The notes under the pieces were generated by a model. The model ran no database searches. It saw nothing but the letters and a program-made list of their open reading frames with translations, and was not told where the DNA came from. 64,000 nucleotides of DNA from an uncultured Rheinheimera sp. (GTDB lineage Bacteria; Pseudomonadota; Gammaproteobacteria; Enterobacterales; Alteromonadaceae): contig CALTZU010000002.1 in NCBI GenBank assembly GCA_943913835.1, forward strand, positions 1-64,000, read 5' to 3'. How positions within the stretch are numbered: the stretch's first letter is position 1; each line of letters starts with the position of its first letter. The translations under genes were made by a program, and so were the position numbers. This document shows positions 31,433 through 39,691 of this stretch, one piece after another.

Positions 31433-31588
31433 ATACTTACCCGCTTACTCACTCGTTGAATTAGGTTCAGTGCAGTTAGCATCACAGTGGTTTTTAACAG
31501 TCGCCTGTTAAACACTCCGCTAGTGCACTGGAGGGTTGGGAGTCGTTCCCTGCTGCATTTTTCCTTGTAGGTACCGCGTAGACGGCAC

Positions 31589-31604
31589 CAACTACACTGC
31601 AGCT
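31589..31604. repeat. Dispersed 16-bp spacer repeat
   Basis: CAACTACACTGCAGCT, one mismatch from 16911-16926, in the gpL-gpM spacer. Confidence 0.4.
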
Positions 31605-31617
31605 AATCCTTAACTTG

Positions 31618-32385
31618 TTACTCCGGGCTCCTGCCCTGGCTGGTCAGTTCTTCAATCGCCCTGATCCGCATTGCAATTTTGTTTCTCACCGTTTTAACCT
31701 GCGCGTGCTTGTGCAGGCTGGCGGCTTTTTCTAAAAGCTGATCGGCCTGTTTAAGGCGTTCAATGTCGCCAATGTGGCTTGGCGTGATGTCGCCGTTTTT
31801 TGCACGTAGTAACGCCAGCCCCGCAAATTTGTAAAACTTTGCGGTAACGGGTTCTGGTAGTTTCCAGTCGTTGATAACGCGCTTAAACACGGTGCCGAAA
31901 TAGGGTTCGATACTGTTGCCTTGCTCGGCTTGCAGCTCTGCCCAGTCAAAGACGGTGTCTGCAATAAAGCCAGGCCATTTACGGCGAATGTCTCCGGCCA
32001 TTGGCTGGCCGAGTTCGATTGCAGCGAAGGCGAATTCCAAAGCTCTGCACAGGTTGCCGGTGTCAAACAGCCAGACAGTGCAATAAGCGAAAATAGGATG
32101 GTCGTTAATTGTTTTTTCATTACCCTTTTCCTTTCTTTCGTTTAAGTAGGCTTCCACTATGGGCAGCCACTTCGGTAGCAATACGTCGCGTTTGTGGGCT
32201 ATTTTGTCGGCCCTGCGCTCAAAGGATTTCAGGCGCTTTAAGTCGGCATCCAGCTCAATCAGCTGCAGGTGCAGACTGGGCGCGTGTTCCGCGTTACCTG
32301 TTAGCCTGACTTTTTCGAGCTGCTTTTCGGCTTGTCGGCTGTTTTTCCAGGCGAGGATTCTTGCTCCTCCGACGGCTTTTTTAAT
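31618..32385 (-). CDS. Terminase small (endonuclease) subunit gpM, start unresolved
   Basis: Packaging nuclease partner of the terminase ATPase. The stretch LLPKWLPIVEAYL aligns with P2 gpM LLPFWLPWVNGVLE, and the frame is open back to a TGA just before 32385. It thus encodes 252 residues after the slippery site at 32376-32382, which is the full P2 gpM length (247 aa). There is no ATG, GTG or TTG between that TGA and a TTG at 32181, which would remove about 66 conserved N-terminal residues. Entry may therefore be by -1 frameshift from the upstream gene or by an ATT at 32385. Confidence 0.75.
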   Translation of the reverse strand: MKKAVGGARILAWKNSRQAEKQLEKVRLTGNAEHAPSLHLQLIELDADLKRLKSFERRADKIAHKRDVLLPKWLPIVEAYLNERKEKGNEKTINDHPIFAYCTVWLFDTGNLCRALEFAFAAIELGQPMAGDIRRKWPGFIADTVFDWAELQAEQGNSIEPYFGTVFKRVINDWKLPEPVTAKFYKFAGLALLRAKNGDITPSHIGDIERLKQADQLLEKAASLHKHAQVKTVRNKIAMRIRAIEELTSQGRSPE

Positions 32386-32864
32386 TCGGCAGTCGCTTCT
32401 TTCAGTTCAGCGGTTGCGTTGCCGATGTCTTCTGCCGTGTAGGCCAGTTGGTTGGCGGTGTCTTCCACTGATGCTGCGGCACTTTCCACCTGTTCAGCGG
32501 CACCCGTAACGGCTTCGGCGGCGCCTTCAACGGTGGCTGCGCTTTGTTCCAGATCCGTGGCCGTTTGGTTTAATGTGACTTCGACGCTTTTGTCTTCGTC
32601 GCTTGCTAAGTCGACACCGATTTGATGCTGTACTTCGTCTAACTGTTCTTCAGTTAACCCGGCAATGTAGGCACCTTTTTCCACAAGCTCTTTTGCTTGT
32701 TCAATGGCTTGATCAACATCACAGCCCAGCAGTGCCGCCAGCAGTGTCAGAGCTTCGTTTTCAGGCGCTTTGGTTTCGCTAACCTGCTGTTGTGCGGTTT
32801 TTACATTGGCTTGCTGTGCGCGTTCTGCGGCACGGCGTTTTTTAAAATTTGCAATTGCACCCAT
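32301..32864 (-). CDS. Acidic helical protein between capsid and gpM
   Basis: 187 aa, unrecognised. Basic N-terminus (MGAIANFKKRRAAER), then acidic helical repeats with alternating A/E/T-rich heptads (about residues 90-160), and a Lys/Ser-rich tail (SSSKKSG). P2 has no gene here. The 3' part overlaps the gpM frame and carries the A-AAA-AAG site, so it may also be the N-terminal half of a 415-aa fusion with gpM. Possibly a head decoration or scaffold-like protein. Confidence 0.7.
   Translation of the reverse strand: MGAIANFKKRRAAERAQQANVKTAQQQVSETKAPENEALTLLAALLGCDVDQAIEQAKELVEKGAYIAGLTEEQLDEVQHQIGVDLASDEDKSVEVTLNQTATDLEQSAATVEGAAEAVTGAAEQVESAAASVEDTANQLAYTAEDIGNATAELKEATAELKKPSEEQESSPGKTADKPKSSSKKSG
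32376..32382 (-). other. Slippery heptamer A-AAA-AAG (dnaX-type)
   Basis: On the minus strand codons TTA-AAA-AAG of the 187-aa gene give the phase X-XXY-YYZ. After six bases, a short stem GAGGA / TCCTC follows, close to the usual 5-7 base spacing. A weak AAGAAG lies upstream instead of a strong stimulatory Shine-Dalgarno. Slipping -1 joins the gpM frame. Confidence 0.55.
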
Positions 32865-32949
32865 GGCTTTATTCCTGCTGTTGTGCGATTTACTAAAATC
32901 CGGTTTCTGAAATAGCCAGACGCCTGATCAGTGCCTGGCTGGTTTTGGC

Positions 32950-33981
32950 TTAAGGTGCTTCCGGTGCTGCGCCGATGGTCATAGCTGATTCGTCGATTGA
33001 GGCGTAGCCTTCGAACTCTTCAACCGCGTAACCTTCCATGCGCCAGTACTTGTCTTCATGCTGTTTGCGGTCTTCCACGTTTTCGGATTTGCGTGAACGG
33101 GTGCCTTTTTGCGTGTAGATGTGCAAATTCGACAGCATGGTTACTGTGATGCGTTTGCCCGGGAAGAAAGGCGGCGTATAAGCAGGAAGACCACCTATGG
33201 TTTTATCCATCTGCTGGGCCGCAACACGTTCGGTAGGTTTATCAGCCTGATTCATCAGCTTGGTTTGGGCTGCAGCTGTTAAGTCACTGCCCACCAGAAC
33301 AACCAGGCGCGGGTCGTTGCGTAACGACGGATGGATAAGGGTGTTTTTCAATTCGGTGACAATGGCGTCCAGCGTTTTGTATTCGCCGTCTTTCAGTGGG
33401 CCCGTTGCATCAGGGTTGAAATAGATATCATCCATGACGATTTGATCAGGGGCATTATCCAGAACAATCTTATGCCAGCCTTTATTGACATCTTCGCCCA
33501 TTGGGTTCGCCACTGGATCAGAGTTTGCAGCTACCGATACGCCGTTAAAGCCAACGCGCAGCATGTCCAGAGCAAAGCGCAACGTAGCGTTCTGACTCAT
33601 TAACTGCATAAACTGGTTGGTAGTGCCAGCGTTTGCCCAAACCGCTAACGTGGCCCAAGGCACAGCTGCGCATGAGTCGGTTTCGACCAGCTCGTAACCA
33701 TGACCGTCTACACCATTAGTTGTAACAAAACGGCCGTTCACTTTACGGCCAGTTGCAATGCCGTAGTTACCTACTTTTACAACCTGCCCTTTGATCTGGT
33801 CCACGTCCATAGTGGTGATCAGTCGTAAAAACTCGACTGACTCCAGCATGGCCGCTTTTAATTTGGTTTCCATCGGGCCAGTGACAGCAAATTGTTTGCT
33901 GACGTCTGCGGTGTCGTATGCCTTCGCTAAGTTGCTGCTGTATGCTGCAATGCAGGCCAATGCGATTGTGCTTAAGTTCAT
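32950..33981 (-). CDS. Major capsid protein gpN-like
   Basis: 343 aa, P2 gpN family (357 aa). It includes MDVDQIKGQVVKVGNYGIATGRK and DLTAAAQTKLMNQADKPTERVAAQ (each cited in part, first ten residues MDVDQIKGQV and DLTAAAQTKL). Lies between scaffold and terminase small subunit as in P2 O-N-M. Confidence 0.9.
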   Translation of the reverse strand: MNLSTIALACIAAYSSNLAKAYDTADVSKQFAVTGPMETKLKAAMLESVEFLRLITTMDVDQIKGQVVKVGNYGIATGRKVNGRFVTTNGVDGHGYELVETDSCAAVPWATLAVWANAGTTNQFMQLMSQNATLRFALDMLRVGFNGVSVAANSDPVANPMGEDVNKGWHKIVLDNAPDQIVMDDIYFNPDATGPLKDGEYKTLDAIVTELKNTLIHPSLRNDPRLVVLVGSDLTAAAQTKLMNQADKPTERVAAQQMDKTIGGLPAYTPPFFPGKRITVTMLSNLHIYTQKGTRSRKSENVEDRKQHEDKYWRMEGYAVEEFEGYASIDESAMTIGAAPEAP

Positions 33982-34035
33982 CTGTTTTTCTCGCTGCTAA
34001 GTTTTTACTAAGGTTTAAGTGCTGACATGCAGCGA

Positions 34036-34965
34036 TTAAACGACCTGTACTGTTTCGCCAGCACCTGCTGGGTCAGGCTCTTGGCCTGGCACTTCACCGC
34101 TCATGGTTTTGAACTTGGTGTCCAGTTCTTTCACCTGTGAAGTTAAAGCCGTAATGCTTTGGGTGAATTGGCTGAACTGCTCTGCAGTGATGGTTACTTC
34201 GCCCGCTGGTTTATCTGTGGGCTTGTCGTCCACCTTGTCGGCTGGCTTATCACCTTCTGGCTTATCACCTTCTGGCGCTTTGCTGAATTTGGTTTCCAGC
34301 TCGTTTACTTTCGTTTCAATGCCGCCGACCTTTTTCATCAGCGCTTCAAATTGTTCTGGTTTCATTTCTTCATCCTCGGTTGGGTCTGTTGCCAGTTCAG
34401 GCGTGTTGAATGTTTTGAAATAGTTGGCAATAACGGCAAACAGGCCTTTTTCCTTGGCTGATTGGTTTTGTTCGGTTGGTTCTGATTGGTCTTTGATGAA
34501 ATCGGTGAAAAGCAGCTCTTCGAGCTGGCTTACTTCGTATTCGTGCTTGGTGTCCCCGACTGAAAACTTAAGCCGGGTTGTGCCAGTGCTGGCTGGTGAA
34601 TCAGTGACAGCTATACCCTGCAGGTAAGCTTTACCAGTACCTTTGTAGTCGACGTTTGGCTCTATGGACATAAAGAGCTTTTGGCCGTCTTTGTTGGCTT
34701 CTAACAGGTAGTCATTGGCGGTTAGTTTGACAAACAGGCGCAGTTTATCGCCTTCTTTAGCTGATTTTACTTCGTCTACAGTGCCCCAGTTTTTACCCTC
34801 ATACGGTCCCCAGGATGAACGGAAGTGTTCAGGCCAGATCAGGGCTGTGTATTCGTCCGGCGAATACTGAGCGGCCATGTCTTCAATCCACTGTTTACTG
34901 ATAATTCGACCGTCGACTGTTGCGCCTTCGGTTGCTGCTATTACCCATCCAGTTTGTTTTGGCAT
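34036..34965 (-). CDS. Capsid scaffolding protein/protease gpO-like
   Basis: 309 aa when started at MPKQTGWVIAATEG, which is preferred to a start 23 codons upstream. P2 gpO is 284 aa. An N-terminal serine protease region (IWPEHFRSSWGPYEGKNWG; LFMSIEPNV; YLQGIAVTDSPA) is followed by a Pro/Lys/Asp-rich linker with repeated KPEGDKP and a helical scaffold tail. It is divergent from the terminase ATPase gene. Confidence 0.85.
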   Translation of the reverse strand: MPKQTGWVIAATEGATVDGRIISKQWIEDMAAQYSPDEYTALIWPEHFRSSWGPYEGKNWGTVDEVKSAKEGDKLRLFVKLTANDYLLEANKDGQKLFMSIEPNVDYKGTGKAYLQGIAVTDSPASTGTTRLKFSVGDTKHEYEVSQLEELLFTDFIKDQSEPTEQNQSAKEKGLFAVIANYFKTFNTPELATDPTEDEEMKPEQFEALMKKVGGIETKVNELETKFSKAPEGDKPEGDKPADKVDDKPTDKPAGEVTITAEQFSQFTQSITALTSQVKELDTKFKTMSGEVPGQEPDPAGAGETVQVV

Positions 34966-35043
34966 TTGTCCGCTCTTTGCTTTGAAAATATGCGTTGATG
35001 CAGACAGCTTAAGCAGTTGTAAATGGTTAATCACGGGGCTTTA

Positions 35044-35135
35044 TTCTTAGCAATTCCGATTTTTGATAAAACGGAATTACTAAGAAAATTAGTTAGTTAA
35101 TGCTTGGCAGCGAGACAATACACTGAGGATATTGT
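35044..35135. promoter_or_regulatory. Divergent late-promoter region with two dyads
   Basis: Between gpO (minus) and gpP (plus). A 15-base inverted repeat with one mismatch, TTCTTAGCAATTCCG (35044-35058) with CGGAATTACTAAGAA (35072-35086), and a second dyad ACAATA / TATTGT (35115-35135). Likely binding sites for the Ogr-type activator or a regulator. I did not find the canonical P2 Ogr motif TGT-N12-ACA. Confidence 0.5.
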
Positions 35136-35165
35136 GATAGTTAACCGGGCAACCTTACCGCATTT

Positions 35166-36965
35166 ATGGCCTACTCTTCCGAAATCCGCGAAGCCGCAAA
35201 ACGTCTTTATTTAAAGCGCTGGACGCCCGACGAAATACGCGACGACCTGGGTTTACCCAACAACCGGATAATCTATTACTGGGCCGATAAACACAGCTGG
35301 CGCGACCTGCTGCGCGAAGAAGAAGTAGACGACGCCATTGCACGCCGGATAGCTATTCTGGTCGATGTACAGGACAAGTCAAATAACCAGATCAAAGAAC
35401 TGGAAATGCTGATTAACCAACATGTGCGGCTTAAAAAGCAACGGGTGGATGCAGAGCGTAAGGCAACAGCCGAAGCTAACGGCGAAGTCCATTCAGAGCA
35501 AAGCGGCAAGGTCGGTGATGGTGGATCAGGCAGCAAAAGCAGCGGTAAAGGCAAAGGCGGCAGCAAAAAGAAAAACGACATCAGCCATCTGAAACCGGAA
35601 GATTTTGAAACCTGGGTAGACAGCTTATTCGATTATCAAAAGCTGATGCGGGACGTAAAAAACGACCCAACCAAGCCCCGGACCCGTAACGTGTTGAAGT
35701 CGCGCCAAATCGGTTTTACCTACGGCTGTGCTGGTGAAGCGTTTGAGGATGCAGTACTTACTGGTGAAAACCAGATTTTTATCTCAGCAACACGCGCCCA
35801 GGCTGAAGTTTTCCGCTCTTACATTGTAAAAACGGCATGGGAATTCTTTGAGATTGAACTCAAAGGCAACCCCATTGTTTTAAGCAACGGTGCTGAACTT
35901 CATTTTTTAGCCACCAGCGCAAGCTCTGCCCAGTCGCGTTCCGGCAACGTGTATGTAGACGAATACTTCTGGATCAAAGACTTTAAAAAGGTCAGCGCTG
36001 TGGTGACGGCTTGCGCCACCCAAACCCGTTTTCACAAAACTTACTTTTCAACACCCAGCGCGAAGAACCACCCTGCTTACCCGTTCTGGACTGGGGATGA
36101 TTGGAAAGGCGACAACAAAGCCCGCGAATTTATTGATTTCCCTACCGATGCGGAATTAAAAGACGGCGGCCGCGTGTGTCCAGACAAGCAGTGGCGTTAC
36201 ATCATTGACGTTGAAACCGCTGTTGCCATGGGCTGCAACCTGATTGACCCGGCAGAGCTGAAAGAGGAATACAGCCCTGAGGTTTACGCCAACCTGTATA
36301 TGTGCGTATTCGTTGACGATACCGCCTCTGTATTCAAGTTTGATGCGCTTTCTAAGTTGATGATAGATGCCACTAAATGGCAGGACTTTAAACCAGGCGA
36401 AACCCGGCCCTTTGGTAATCGTGAAGTGTGGCTGGGTTATGACCCGTCACGCACCCGCGACAACGCCTGTTTAGTAGTTGTGGCCCCGCCTATTGTTGCC
36501 ATAGAGAAATTCCGCTGCCTTGAACGACACTACTGGAAAGGCCTTAACTTTCAGCACCACGTAAACGAAATAGAAAAAGTGTTTAAACGCTACCACGTCA
36601 CTTACCTGGGAGTGGACACCACAGGTATTGGCGCTGGCGTTTGGGACATTATTCACACCCTGCACCCCCGCGAGGCCGTTGCTATTCACTACAGCAACGA
36701 AATGAAAAACCGCCTGGTGATGAAAATGATTGATGTAGTCGAATCCAACCGGCTGCAGCTTGATCAGGATATGAAAGATTTACCCGCCGCTTTTATGGCG
36801 ATTAAACGTGGCATGAGTGGCGGTGGCGGAATGATGACATTCAAGGCTGACCGCTCTGAAAAAGTAGGCCACGCCGACGGCTTTTGGGCGCTTAGCCACG
36901 CCATCATTAACGAACCAATTAACTACCAGCATAAGAGGTCTTCCACATGGTCGATGCAACACTAA
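35166..36965 (+). CDS. Terminase ATPase subunit gpP-like
   Basis: 599 aa DNA-packaging motor of P2 gpP family (590 aa). An N-terminal HTH ([23 protein letters not shown]), then the Walker-A-like [10 protein letters not shown] near residue 180 and the Walker B strand NVYVDEYFW near residue 262. The C-terminal half matches the nuclease-like fold, with [17 protein letters not shown] and [13 protein letters not shown] Gly/Ser/Lys-rich linker sits at about residues 115-138. It overlaps the portal start by 19 bp. Confidence 0.92.
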   Translation: MAYSSEIREAAKRLYLKRWTPDEIRDDLGLPNNRIIYYWADKHSWRDLLREEEVDDAIARRIAILVDVQDKSNNQIKELEMLINQHVRLKKQRVDAERKATAEANGEVHSEQSGKVGDGGSGSKSSGKGKGGSKKKNDISHLKPEDFETWVDSLFDYQKLMRDVKNDPTKPRTRNVLKSRQIGFTYGCAGEAFEDAVLTGENQIFISATRAQAEVFRSYIVKTAWEFFEIELKGNPIVLSNGAELHFLATSASSAQSRSGNVYVDEYFWIKDFKKVSAVVTACATQTRFHKTYFSTPSAKNHPAYPFWTGDDWKGDNKAREFIDFPTDAELKDGGRVCPDKQWRYIIDVETAVAMGCNLIDPAELKEEYSPEVYANLYMCVFVDDTASVFKFDALSKLMIDATKWQDFKPGETRPFGNREVWLGYDPSRTRDNACLVVVAPPIVAIEKFRCLERHYWKGLNFQHHVNEIEKVFKRYHVTYLGVDTTGIGAGVWDIIHTLHPREAVAIHYSNEMKNRLVMKMIDVVESNRLQLDQDMKDLPAAFMAIKRGMSGGGGMMTFKADRSEKVGHADGFWALSHAIINEPINYQHKRSSTWSMQH

Positions 36966-37981
36966 CAACCACTGATCAGCCATCTGCTGAACCAGAGAAA
37001 AAAACCGGCACTGTGGTGTTCAGTATGCCTGAAACCGTGATGCCTAAAATGTGGCTGACCGATTATGACTCGCTGTACTACAACGAAACATACGACTACT
37101 GGGAGCCTCCTATAGACCGCCACTTGCTGGCGAACCTGCCCCGGCGAAATGCCCAGCACGGTGGCATTTTGCAAAGCCGGGCAAATCTGGCTTTATCCCG
37201 CTACATATCTGGCGGTATGACAGCACAGCAAATGGGTTCTGGCTTTCTAAACCTTGTCCAGTTTGGTGACGTGCCGCTTTTGAAAATTCGTAACGGCTTT
37301 GGCAAGGTGCTTCGGTTGTTTCCTCTGCCCAGCTATCGCAGTCGTGTAACGGGTGATGGTGGCTGTGCAGTGCTTGAGCGCAATAACCAGATTCGACGCT
37401 ATAAGGCAAAAGACATTATCTGGTGCCAGATTTACGATACGGTGCAACAGGTGTATGGCTGCCCTGATTATTTGGGCGGTTTACAGTCGGCTATGCTGAG
37501 TGAGGACGCCACCATGTTCCGGCGCAAGTACTACATTAACGGCGCCCATATGGGCTTTATTCTGTATGCCACCGACCCGAACCTTGATCCGGACGTTGAA
37601 ATAGAGCTGAAGAAAAAGATTCAGGACAGCAAAGGCGTTGGTAACTTTAATTCGTTGTTTGTGAATATCCCTGACGGCAAAGAAAAAGGCATACAGATTA
37701 TTCCGGTTGGCAACTTTGAAAGTAAGGACGAATTTAGCCAGGTGAAGTCGATCAGTTCTCAAGATGTGTTTAACGCTCACCGTTTTCCACCTGGCTTGGG
37801 AGGTATGATCCCAACCAACACGGCAGGCCTTGGCGACCCGCTTAAATACAATGAAGTGTATTTCACCAGCGAAACTAAACCTTTGATTAAAATTATGCAG
37901 GACGCGGTAGAACTCGACCCGGAAGTGCCAGCCAATTTAAAGCTGGTATTTGATATGGAACAGAAAACATCACCGGTTTAA
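36947..37981 (+). CDS. Portal protein gpQ-like
   Basis: 344 aa, P2 gpQ family (344 aa). Forms the dodecameric portal at the head vertex. Contains [18 protein letters not shown] and the conserved [14 protein letters not shown] block. Ends just before array B and is followed by minus-strand genes. As in P2, portal and ATPase face away from the rest of the late genes. Confidence 0.92.
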   Translation: MVDATLTTTDQPSAEPEKKTGTVVFSMPETVMPKMWLTDYDSLYYNETYDYWEPPIDRHLLANLPRRNAQHGGILQSRANLALSRYISGGMTAQQMGSGFLNLVQFGDVPLLKIRNGFGKVLRLFPLPSYRSRVTGDGGCAVLERNNQIRRYKAKDIIWCQIYDTVQQVYGCPDYLGGLQSAMLSEDATMFRRKYYINGAHMGFILYATDPNLDPDVEIELKKKIQDSKGVGNFNSLFVNIPDGKEKGIQIIPVGNFESKDEFSQVKSISSQDVFNAHRFPPGLGGMIPTNTAGLGDPLKYNEVYFTSETKPLIKIMQDAVELDPEVPANLKLVFDMEQKTSPV

Positions 37982-37990
37982 CCGCTGGAT

Positions 37991-38114
37991 GTCACACTGT
38001 TTAACAGACGTTTGGTCACGATTTTATCGGCCGGCCAGTCACATTTAAATGCCCTGGCTTTGTCACGGGCTTTTAAAATCGATAGGTCACAACATTCTGG
38101 CGCTGCGTAGTCAC
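37991..38114 (-). repeat. GTCAC array B: six copies at 24-bp spacing
   Basis: GTCAC at 37991, 38015, 38038, 38062, 38086 and 38110 (intervals 24, 23, 24, 24, 24) in the spacer between the portal and Ogr-type gene. Several units match arrays A and C unit by unit, for example those with AAAGCCAGGGCAT on the minus strand. Reading on the minus strand meets a stop, so it is non-coding. Confidence 0.8.
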
Positions 38115-38115
38115 G

Positions 38116-38364
38116 CTAAAACGCCAGTTCCTGCTGCAGCTTTTTAACCTCTGCTGGTGGAAGTGTTTTAAAAAGCGCCTTTACTAAATCAGATGTGCTT
38201 TTTGCTGACGGGCTTAAGGTGTGGCTATAAGCCACTGTGCTAACAAAGGTGTGGCCGCATTCTGGATCCGTGCAGGAACAGTATAGGTTTGCGTAGGCAA
38301 GACTTATTCTGTCGGTTTTCCCGATCACTGCCTTTTTTGCGCACGTTGGGCATAGTATCCGCAT
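38116..38364 (-). CDS. Ogr/Delta-type late-gene activator
   Basis: 82 aa zinc-finger activator that recruits RNA polymerase to late promoters in P2/P4-type phages. Cys pattern CPTC at residues 5-8 and CSC...C around 29-36 matches P2 Ogr (72 aa). Its place outside the D gene end differs from P2 itself. It is last in the minus-strand early block. Confidence 0.82.
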   Translation of the reverse strand: MRILCPTCAKKAVIGKTDRISLAYANLYCSCTDPECGHTFVSTVAYSHTLSPSAKSTSDLVKALFKTLPPAEVKKLQQELAF

Positions 38365-38378
38365 GGTTACGACCTCGC

Positions 38379-38642
38379 TTAGTCTGCTTTTTTAAAGCTC
38401 TTGGCCAGATATAGATCACCACCAGCCCTAACACTGGTTGCGCCTACTTGAAAATCCCATGTACCTACTTTCTTAGCTCCACGCTTTAAAATCATTCCCT
38501 TCTTTTTCGCTGCCGTCTTTGTCATGACTTCAACAGGCACACAGTCAATTTCTGAATTTTTTACATGAAAAATTCTGCCTTCCAGCAGACATTGGCAAAT
38601 TCGGATTTTCGTTTCTAAATAGTGCTTTGTTTTCTGGTCCAT
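38379..38642 (-). CDS. Small basic phage protein, unknown
   Basis: 87 aa, Lys-rich (KTAAKKKGMILKRGAKKVG). ATG at 38642 is 4 bases after the stop of the startless reading frame upstream. May be DNA-associated; unknown function. Confidence 0.5.
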   Translation of the reverse strand: MDQKTKHYLETKIRICQCLLEGRIFHVKNSEIDCVPVEVMTKTAAKKKGMILKRGAKKVGTWDFQVGATSVRAGGDLYLAKSFKKAD

Positions 38643-38645
38643 AAT

Positions 38646-38855
38646 TTAAGCCTTCTGTGCTTCATTCACTTTTGTACTTACATCAGTTGCCCAGGCTTCA
38701 ACTGTCACTGATTCACCTGTATCAAGGTGTATTAGTGTGCCGCTTCTCCCGTTGTAGCTGACTTCTTCCTGTAACCTTTCAAAATATTCATAAACTAAAC
38801 CTGCTTTGAACCCACTAATAACTATTTGGTGAATTTTTAATACTGCAAAATAGTT
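38646..38855 (-). pseudogene. Open frame without a standard start
   Basis: A 69-codon open stretch on the minus strand, ending TAA 3 bp before the 87-aa gene. The 3' half reads YEYFERLQEEVSYNGRSG then LIHLDTGESVTVEAWATDV, which looks like a real protein. There is no ATG, GTG or TTG in frame between the upstream TAG and the end (an ATT or ATA is possible). Either a gene with a damaged start or a non-standard start. Confidence 0.35.
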
Positions 38856-38919
38856 CTAAACCAGCTGCCCTGTAATGGGCTTTACTCGCTAAATAGTTAC
38901 AAAAAAGAACTAAACAGAT

Positions 38920-39156
38920 TTAATAGTCACCAGATATAAGACATTCATAACAGGCATCCCAATCAAATTCCTTCATACCAAGCTCAAGGAACGCTTTAGT
39001 AAATTCGTCTAAATCGTAATCGCTCTGCTGATCCAGCATCATGCTATATAGCGCGCTGATCACATCGTCCTTCGGCTCATTCTCAGCTAACTTTTTAAAC
39101 GGTTCATCGCTCTTGTTCTTGTCTCTAAGCATTTGCAAAAGATGTTCTGGCTGCAT
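38920..39156 (-). CDS. Small acidic phage protein, unknown
   Basis: 78 aa from MQPEHLLQML, chosen because AGGAATAGG lies right before that ATG; an in-frame TTG 14 codons upstream is less likely. Acidic and helical (NEPKDDVISALYSMML; DLDEFTKAFLELGMKEFDW). Two tandem 18-bp repeats sit directly upstream. Confidence 0.5.
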   Translation of the reverse strand: MQPEHLLQMLRDKNKSDEPFKKLAENEPKDDVISALYSMMLDQQSDYDLDEFTKAFLELGMKEFDWDACYECLISGDY

Positions 39157-39166
39157 ACCTATTCCT

Positions 39167-39202
39167 ACTATGTTTTTCAAGGTCACTAGGTTTTTCAAAG
39201 TG
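39167..39202. promoter_or_regulatory. Tandem 18-bp direct repeat
   Basis: Two adjacent copies, 39167-39184 and 39185-39202, both starting ACTA and containing GTTTTTCAA, with a few mismatches. Directly upstream of the small acidic gene. Likely a tandem protein-binding site. Confidence 0.45.
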
Positions 39203-39226
39203 TTAGCAGTTTTCCCTACCTAAATA

Positions 39227-39469
39227 TCAACCAGCTTTTTTCGCTTCAAAAGCCCGCTGAACACTGTCCCACGTTGACTGGTAGTTAGGCCAATCAGATT
39301 CAACCACAACGCATTCGAGTGGGTCTTTTCCATTATCTGTTCGATAGGCATCCACCTTTTGCATGAGTCGGTGCAATTCCGCATTTTCAATATCAGTCAA
39401 CGCCGCTTCAACGTCTCGGATTTTAGCTACTAAGTAACGCGCTTCTCGTTCAAAACTCTGCATTTTCAA
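39227..39469 (-). CDS. Small helical phage protein, unknown
   Basis: 80 aa, heptad-like N-terminal half (FEREARYLVAKIRDVEAALTD) and a short C-terminal region with ESDWPNYQSTWDS. The twin operator at 39485-39532 sits immediately upstream, so it is probably regulated by it. Confidence 0.5.
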   Translation of the reverse strand: MKMQSFEREARYLVAKIRDVEAALTDIENAELHRLMQKVDAYRTDNGKDPLECVVVESDWPNYQSTWDSVQRAFEAKKAG

Positions 39470-39484
39470 CCTCTTAAGAGATTT

Positions 39485-39532
39485 AACACCATTTAGTGTT
39501 ATTTAAAATTCGATTTAACACTAAATGGTGTT
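39485..39532. promoter_or_regulatory. Twin operator-like palindromes
   Basis: Two 16-base dyads of form AACAC-N6-GTGTT at 39485-39500 and 39517-39532, centres 32 bp apart (about three helical turns). The second is extended to a 26-base near-perfect palindrome GATTTAACAC / GTGTTAAATC. Together they also form one large inverted repeat. Suggests a cooperative dimer-binding operator upstream of the 80-aa gene. Confidence 0.6.
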
Positions 39533-39565
39533 AAATCATTCTGTTTAGATATATTTTGCAACTAT

Positions 39566-39691
39566 TTAAAACTTTACCGTTCTGTTTAGAACTTTGTCAG
39601 TCAACATTACTTCCCAGTGCGTAATTCTTTCAACAATAATGTGTACTGGTCCACCATGGACGCCATATTTCATGAAAACTACTGGTGTCAT
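39566..39691 (-). CDS. 41-aa phage protein coupled to the adenine methylase
   Basis: Starts ATG at 39691, overlapping the methylase stop (ATGA), with GGGGGA just upstream. Sequence begins MTPVVFMKYGVHGGPVHIIV and ends NRTVKF. Unknown function. The strong ribosome site and the 4-bp overlap argue for translation. Confidence 0.55.
   Translation of the reverse strand: MTPVVFMKYGVHGGPVHIIVERITHWEVMLTDKVLNRTVKF

Noticed and set aside
31618..32181. gpM starting at the TTG at 32181
   Set aside because: It would remove about 66 residues that match the gpM N-terminal region, and there is no ribosome site before this TTG.
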